Shown piece after piece: positions 7,599 through 10,803 of a stretch of 10,803 nt of DNA. Every line of letters starts with the position of its first letter. Position 1 is the stretch's first letter. A model generated the notes under the pieces. The model had not been told where the DNA came from and searched no databases. It worked only from the letters and a program-made list of their open reading frames with translations. The DNA is from Candidatus Cloacimonadota bacterium (GTDB taxonomy: Bacteria > Cloacimonadota > Cloacimonadia > Cloacimonadales > TCS61). Location: contig DAOVQH010000054.1 in assembly GCA_030628755.1 (NCBI GenBank), forward strand, positions 1 to 10,803, in the 5' to 3' direction. Made by a program: the position numbers and the translations under genes.

Positions 7599-7800
7599 TT
7601 CGTCTTCGTTAAAGAAAAGCAATCCATCTTTGCTAAAGATAAGCAAGAAGAATTTAGCTACGACGTGACTAAAGGAAGAATTCAACTACACCGCAACAGG
7701 CGGAAGGACTCCTGCAGTAAGATGGGGTTCTCTTCCTCCCTTTATTTAAAGACAAATAAAATTTCACTTGTTCGTTTTGTTCGATGTTAGATGAAAAAAA

Positions 7801-7877
7801 TGGCACGCCCGAGAGGACTCGAACCCCTAACCCTCTGATCCGAAGTCAGATGCTCTATCCAATTGAGCTACGGGCGC
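7801..7877 (-). tRNA. tRNA-Arg(TCG)
   Basis: The reverse complement folds as a full cloverleaf of 77 bases. The acceptor stem GCGCCCG pairs with CGGGCGT (a G-U at the first pair), and there is a D-arm with GCTC/GAGC. The anticodon stem TCTGA/TCAGA surrounds the loop CTTCGGA with anticodon TCG, and the T-arm AGGGG/CCTCT surrounds TTCGAGT. The discriminator base is G and CCA is encoded. The anticodon reads CGA and, by wobble, other CGN arginine codons. A run of seven T follows CCA directly on the minus strand and may serve as its terminator. It points away from the divergent M14 peptidase gene and towards the GLUG gene. Confidence 0.96.
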
Positions 7878-7888
7878 ACATGAACGCA

Positions 7889-7916
7889 AAATTATTTTGG
7901 CTTTATTTTGTGTCCA
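7889..7916 (-). promoter_or_regulatory. Probable promoter of the tRNA-Arg gene
   Basis: On the minus strand, TGGACA (7916-7911; five of six against TTGACA) is followed after 16 bases by TAATTT (7894-7889), and 11 bases later by the first base of the tRNA. Spacing fits a housekeeping promoter; the -10 box is weak (three of six), and an overlapping AATAAT would fit the sequence better but at too short a spacing. Confidence 0.45.
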
Positions 7917-8088
7917 ATATTTTCTGTAACCTATCAGATTTCAGAATATAATAGATTAAAATTATTATATTTTAATATAAATTTACAATATTATTTTCAA
8001 TATTATAAGTCATTAATAATTATTATAAATACTGAATTTCTTTGGAACAATTATTGCATATTTTAAATAAAATATGTGGAGGATATAA
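7917..8088. promoter_or_regulatory. AT-rich divergent control region before the M14 peptidase gene
   Basis: This stretch between the tRNA promoter and the peptidase start is almost pure A/T from about 7940 to 8035 and has no coding potential. CAATATTAT is repeated at 7986-7994 and 7998-8006, and the surrounding ATAATATT/AATATTAT words are self-complementary. A TTGGAA at 8043-8048 could be a -35 box, but no good -10 box is at the right distance. The ribosome site GGAGG is at 8078-8082, six bases before the ATG. The peptidase promoter must lie here, but I cannot place it precisely. Confidence 0.4.
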
Positions 8089-10584
8089 ATGGATTACAAA
8101 AGATTTGTAATTGTGATTTTTGCAGTATTTTTAGTTTCGATGAATCTATTATGCGAAGAAAAGATTGTTGCCAGGTTCGATAATCCTTCAGAAGATATTT
8201 TGAATGAGTTTAATAGCACTGACTACGATGTTGCTTCTTATAAACCAGGTGAATATTTGGATTTGGTTCTTACTGTATCCAAGTATGAAGAACTGCTGTC
8301 AAAAGGTTATGAGATTCAAATAACACAAACTGAAGAGCAATTAAGAAAAAATCTTAGAAATGGAAGAGACCTTAATGGTTACAGGACATATGAAGATTGT
8401 TTGTATGAATTACAGCAAATTGAAATAGATTATCCCGATATATGCAAGTTATACGATATTGGAGACAGCCGGGGGAAACTCTATTCTGATGCAGGGAATT
8501 CTAATTACGATGATTACTACCATGAGGTTTGGGCTCTCAAAGTTTCCGATAACGTGGAAGTGGAAGAAGATGAACCTTGTGTTTATTATATGGGTGAACA
8601 TCATGCTCGCGAACCCATAAGCCTGGAAGTTGTTATGGCAGTTCTTTATCATATTCTAGATAATTATGGGGTTGATCCGACTATAACAGAAAATGTTAAC
8701 AACACTCAAATCTGGTTTGCACCGCTGGTTAATCCGAATGGGCACAAGATCGTTACCGATGAAATGGACCTCTGGTGGCGAAAAAATATCAGGGATAATA
8801 ATGAGAATGGCCAGCTCGATCCTGGAGGATATTATGAATATCCAGATGGAGTAGATCCCAATAGGAATTATGGTTTTGAGTGGGGATATATTGGTGCTTC
8901 AGGAAACCCGGAAAGCCAGGTCTATCACGGTCCTTATGCTTTTTCCGAGCCTGAAGTTGTGGCAATGAGAGAACTCATGGATGCGCATCATTTTGTTACT
9001 GGGATAACCTATCATAGCTATGGCGAGCTTGTTCTTTTTCCTTTTGGTTATAATAATGGAGTTGTTGCTCCAGATCATGATGCCCTGGAAGAACTGGCAA
9101 TCGACATGGCTTCTACAATGGGATATTATCCACAGGCAGGATGGCAGCTTTACCCTTGTATGGGAACTACCGATGATTATTCTTACGGAACTCATGGAAC
9201 GTTTTCATTTACAATTGAATTAGCTACTGAATTCATTCCTCCAGCCAGTCAGGTGCCGATTATTTGCAATGAAAATATTGATGCAGCAATGTTGCTTCTG
9301 GATAGAGTAAATCACTCCACATTAATGGGACATATTACTGATGATGCTACAGGTGAACCTGTTCTTGCGGAGATTTTTATCGAAGGTGTGGACAATACAG
9401 GAGTTTTTCGTTATCCTTATACAAGTGATGAAGACTTTGGTACTTACTACCGCTTGCTTACAGATGGAAGTTATGATGTAACATTTTCTGCCTATGGTTA
9501 TGAACCTCAAACTATCGAAAATATTAATATTAACAACTCGGAAGTAACTATTGTTAATGTTGCTATGATTCCTGAAACTACTACAATAGATGTAACCGGT
9601 ACAGTTATAAACGGTGATACTGGCTTACCTATTGAAAATGCAACAGTTGAAATCCCGGGTTTTGGAATCCCTTCTGTAACGACCAATGCCAATGGTGAAT
9701 ATATTATTCTGAATTTATTTCCTTATACCTATGAATTTCTTGTTTATGCAGAAAATTTAGCAGTCTTTTCAGGTGAGTTTACAGTATCCGAAGAAAATAA
9801 TGTTATAGATTTTGCACTCTATGAAATTGATGACGGCACATTTGAAAGTGGAGTATTTGGAAACTGCTGGGAATTTGAAGGAGATAACTATTGGTTTATT
9901 GATAACACCACAGTTTATGCTGGAACATATTCAGCAAAAACTGGCAATATCAGTGATGATGAATATACGGAACTATCAATATCAATTTGTGTATCCGAAG
10001 ATGATGATATATCTTTCTACAGAAAAGTTTCTTCTGAGAGTGGGTATGACTATTTCAGGTTTTTCATTGATGAAATCCTTCAAGAGGAATGGAGTGGAAA
10101 TGTAAATTGGGGAATTGAAACTTTTCCTGTAACTACCGGAATCCATACTTTTAAATGGTTATATGTAAAGGATGGAGCTGTATCGAGTGGACAAGACTGT
10201 GCCTGGCTCGATAATATTTCTTTTCCCTCAACCGGTGGAGTTTATGTAGGAAACACTCAACTTCCTGAGAACTGTAAATTTTATGGAAATTATCCCAATC
10301 CTTTTAATCCGGCAGTTGCCGGAGCCGGACGCAGTCCTTCAACTACATTTTGTTTCAGTTTGAAAGAAGATGCAAAAGTATCCTTGAATATTTATAATGT
10401 TAAAGGACAGAAAATCAGAACATTGTTGAATGAAGAAATAAATCCCGGATATCATCAAGTTGAATGGAATGGAAAAGATAATAACAATAAAAATGTTTCC
10501 AGTGGTGTTTATTTTTCAGTTTTTGATATTGATGATAGTAATGGAGATTTTACAAGCGTAAAAAAAGTGATTCTACTGAAATAA
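8089..10584 (+). CDS. Secreted M14 zinc carboxypeptidase with accessory domains and FlgD-like sorting tail
   Basis: The start is ATG at 8089 with GGAGG at 8078-8082. The product has 831 residues. A signal peptide covers about 1-22, and a propeptide-like segment 23-97. The M14 domain, about 98-405, is complete: zinc ligands His172 and Glu175 in EHHAREP with the substrate-binding Arg174, Asn258-Arg259 in DPNRNYGFEW, third zinc ligand His309 in TYHSYGELVLFPFGY, and catalytic Glu377 in FSFTIELATEF. It should remove C-terminal residues from peptides outside the cell; the specificity cannot be read. Two carboxypeptidase-regulatory-like beta domains follow (412-495 and 500-580), then a jelly-roll-like domain (583-712, GTFESG ... 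CAWLDNISF). Last is a FlgD-like tail (734-831, NYPNPFNP, NVKGQKIRTL, VSSGVYF, VKKVILLK). The tail has a nine-residue insertion after NPFNP that coincides with a palindrome. It is probably co-transcribed with the gene 14 bases downstream. Confidence 0.95.
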   Translation: MDYKRFVIVIFAVFLVSMNLLCEEKIVARFDNPSEDILNEFNSTDYDVASYKPGEYLDLVLTVSKYEELLSKGYEIQITQTEEQLRKNLRNGRDLNGYRTYEDCLYELQQIEIDYPDICKLYDIGDSRGKLYSDAGNSNYDDYYHEVWALKVSDNVEVEEDEPCVYYMGEHHAREPISLEVVMAVLYHILDNYGVDPTITENVNNTQIWFAPLVNPNGHKIVTDEMDLWWRKNIRDNNENGQLDPGGYYEYPDGVDPNRNYGFEWGYIGASGNPESQVYHGPYAFSEPEVVAMRELMDAHHFVTGITYHSYGELVLFPFGYNNGVVAPDHDALEELAIDMASTMGYYPQAGWQLYPCMGTTDDYSYGTHGTFSFTIELATEFIPPASQVPIICNENIDAAMLLLDRVNHSTLMGHITDDATGEPVLAEIFIEGVDNTGVFRYPYTSDEDFGTYYRLLTDGSYDVTFSAYGYEPQTIENININNSEVTIVNVAMIPETTTIDVTGTVINGDTGLPIENATVEIPGFGIPSVTTNANGEYIILNLFPYTYEFLVYAENLAVFSGEFTVSEENNVIDFALYEIDDGTFESGVFGNCWEFEGDNYWFIDNTTVYAGTYSAKTGNISDDEYTELSISICVSEDDDISFYRKVSSESGYDYFRFFIDEILQEEWSGNVNWGIETFPVTTGIHTFKWLYVKDGAVSSGQDCAWLDNISFPSTGGVYVGNTQLPENCKFYGNYPNPFNPAVAGAGRSPSTTFCFSLKEDAKVSLNIYNVKGQKIRTLLNEEINPGYHQVEWNGKDNNNKNVSSGVYFSVFDIDDSNGDFTSVKKVILLK
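10308..10323. repeat. 16-base palindrome inside the M14 peptidase gene
   Basis: TCCGGCAGTTGCCGGA (6-bp stem, 4-base loop) is the exact reverse complement of the hairpin core at 7519-7534. It begins in the NPFNP codons and covers the first half of a 27-base in-frame insertion (10312-10338, residues AVAGAGRSP) that the GLUG protein's tail lacks at the same point. Confidence 0.75.
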
Positions 10585-10598
10585 TTCGGAATTAATAG

Positions 10599-10803
10599 AT
10601 GTTTAGAAAAATAGTCTTAATATTTATTGGATTAATTATCATTTCTTCATTATTTGCAACTGAAGTGACAGAAACATATTTTAGATTTTCTATCACTTCC
10701 AGACAGGAATTGGATAAACTAAGTAAAATAATTTCCATAGCTAATGTCAAAAACCTTGAAGTTTATGCTTATGCTAACGAAAAGGAGCTGGCTGAATTTC
10801 AGA
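10599..10803 (+). CDS. Secreted protein, 3'-partial; possible second M14-type peptidase
   Basis: ATG at 10599 opens a frame that runs off the right edge after 68 codons. It begins 14 bases after the stop of the M14 peptidase gene. Only a weak GGA (10588-10590) precedes it, so it may depend on translation of the gene before it. Residues 1-20 are a clear signal peptide (MFRK, hydrophobic core, cleavage after LFA). The next part, with YFRFSI, RQELDKLSKIISIANV, EVYAYANEKELAEF, resembles the segment between the signal peptide and catalytic domain of secreted M14 peptidases in such phyla. It is loosely like residues 45-80 of the preceding enzyme (VASYKPGEYLDLVLTVSKYEELLSKGYE). The catalytic domain lies outside the window, so the assignment is an inference; a different exported peptidase sharing this prodomain is possible. 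Confidence 0.75.
   Translation, partial: MFRKIVLIFIGLIIISSLFATEVTETYFRFSITSRQELDKLSKIISIANVKNLEVYAYANEKELAEFQ

Larger units (their letters stand above)
7363..7800. other. Gene-free, repeat-rich intergenic stretch
   Basis: No open frame worth calling is present in these 438 bases. They hold a mosaic of repeats: ATGGGGTTCTC at 7448-7458 and again at 7722-7732, each followed by one variable base and TCCT; TCCGCCTG (7501-7508) opposed by CAGGCGGA (7697-7704); a long hairpin (7510-7543); an imperfect 20-base direct repeat at a 24-base period (7604-7623 and 7628-7647, 16 of 20 matching); and a partial copy of the tRNA end (7583-7598). The local composition is richer in G+C than the AT-rich stretch at 3895-4549. 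This looks like one or more interspersed repeat elements inserted between the GLUG gene and the tRNA. Confidence 0.6.

Overview
The window looks like an AT-rich bacterial chromosome from a phylum whose secreted proteins end in a FlgD-like sorting domain. Two large proteins carry the YPNPFNP ... GQK(V/I)RTL ... VSSGVYF ... LLLK/ILLK C-terminus. That tail, together with GLUG solenoids, ASH/Ig/FN3 multidomain surface proteins and multidomain M14 peptidases, is typical of Cloacimonadota and related lineages (Fibrobacterota, Marinimicrobia, KSB1 and similar). Cloacimonadota is my best inference; no phylogenetic marker other than one tRNA is present.

Layout from left to right. (1) Bases 2-2941 hold the 3' part of a giant multidomain surface protein. 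Its frame is open to the left edge, so the true start lies outside the window. (2) Bases 2942-3561 have no intact gene, but contain a weak terminator, a decayed copy of part of the preceding protein (3031-3204, interrupted by a stop codon), and a compact cluster of palindromes and direct repeats (3441-3525). (3) A small lipoprotein gene lies at 3562-3894. (4) Bases 3895-4549 are a very AT-rich stretch full of A- and T-tracts, ending in two mutually exclusive hairpins just before (5) a 918-residue GLUG-repeat adhesin-like protein (4550-7306) with a good terminator. (6) Bases 7363-7800 are non-coding and repeat-rich, with a long hairpin, inverted and direct repeats and a partial copy of a tRNA 3' end. 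(7) A tRNA-Arg(TCG) gene lies on the minus strand at 7801-7877. (8) An AT-rich divergent control region precedes (9) a secreted M14 zinc carboxypeptidase (8089-10584). It is followed 14 bases later by (10) the start of another secreted protein (10599 to the right edge) that may be a second peptidase of similar design.

The protein-coding genes are all predicted to act outside the cytoplasm: adhesion or carbohydrate contact for the large repeat proteins, extracellular peptide degradation for the M14 enzyme, with two of them attached or exported through the FlgD-like tail. I see no defence system, CRISPR array or biosynthetic cluster. The most interesting signal is a 16-base palindrome that occurs in the 7.5 kb intergenic hairpin and again, as its exact inverted copy, inside the sorting domain of the M14 peptidase. 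There it sits at a nine-residue in-frame insertion, the behaviour expected of a protein-invading palindromic element.
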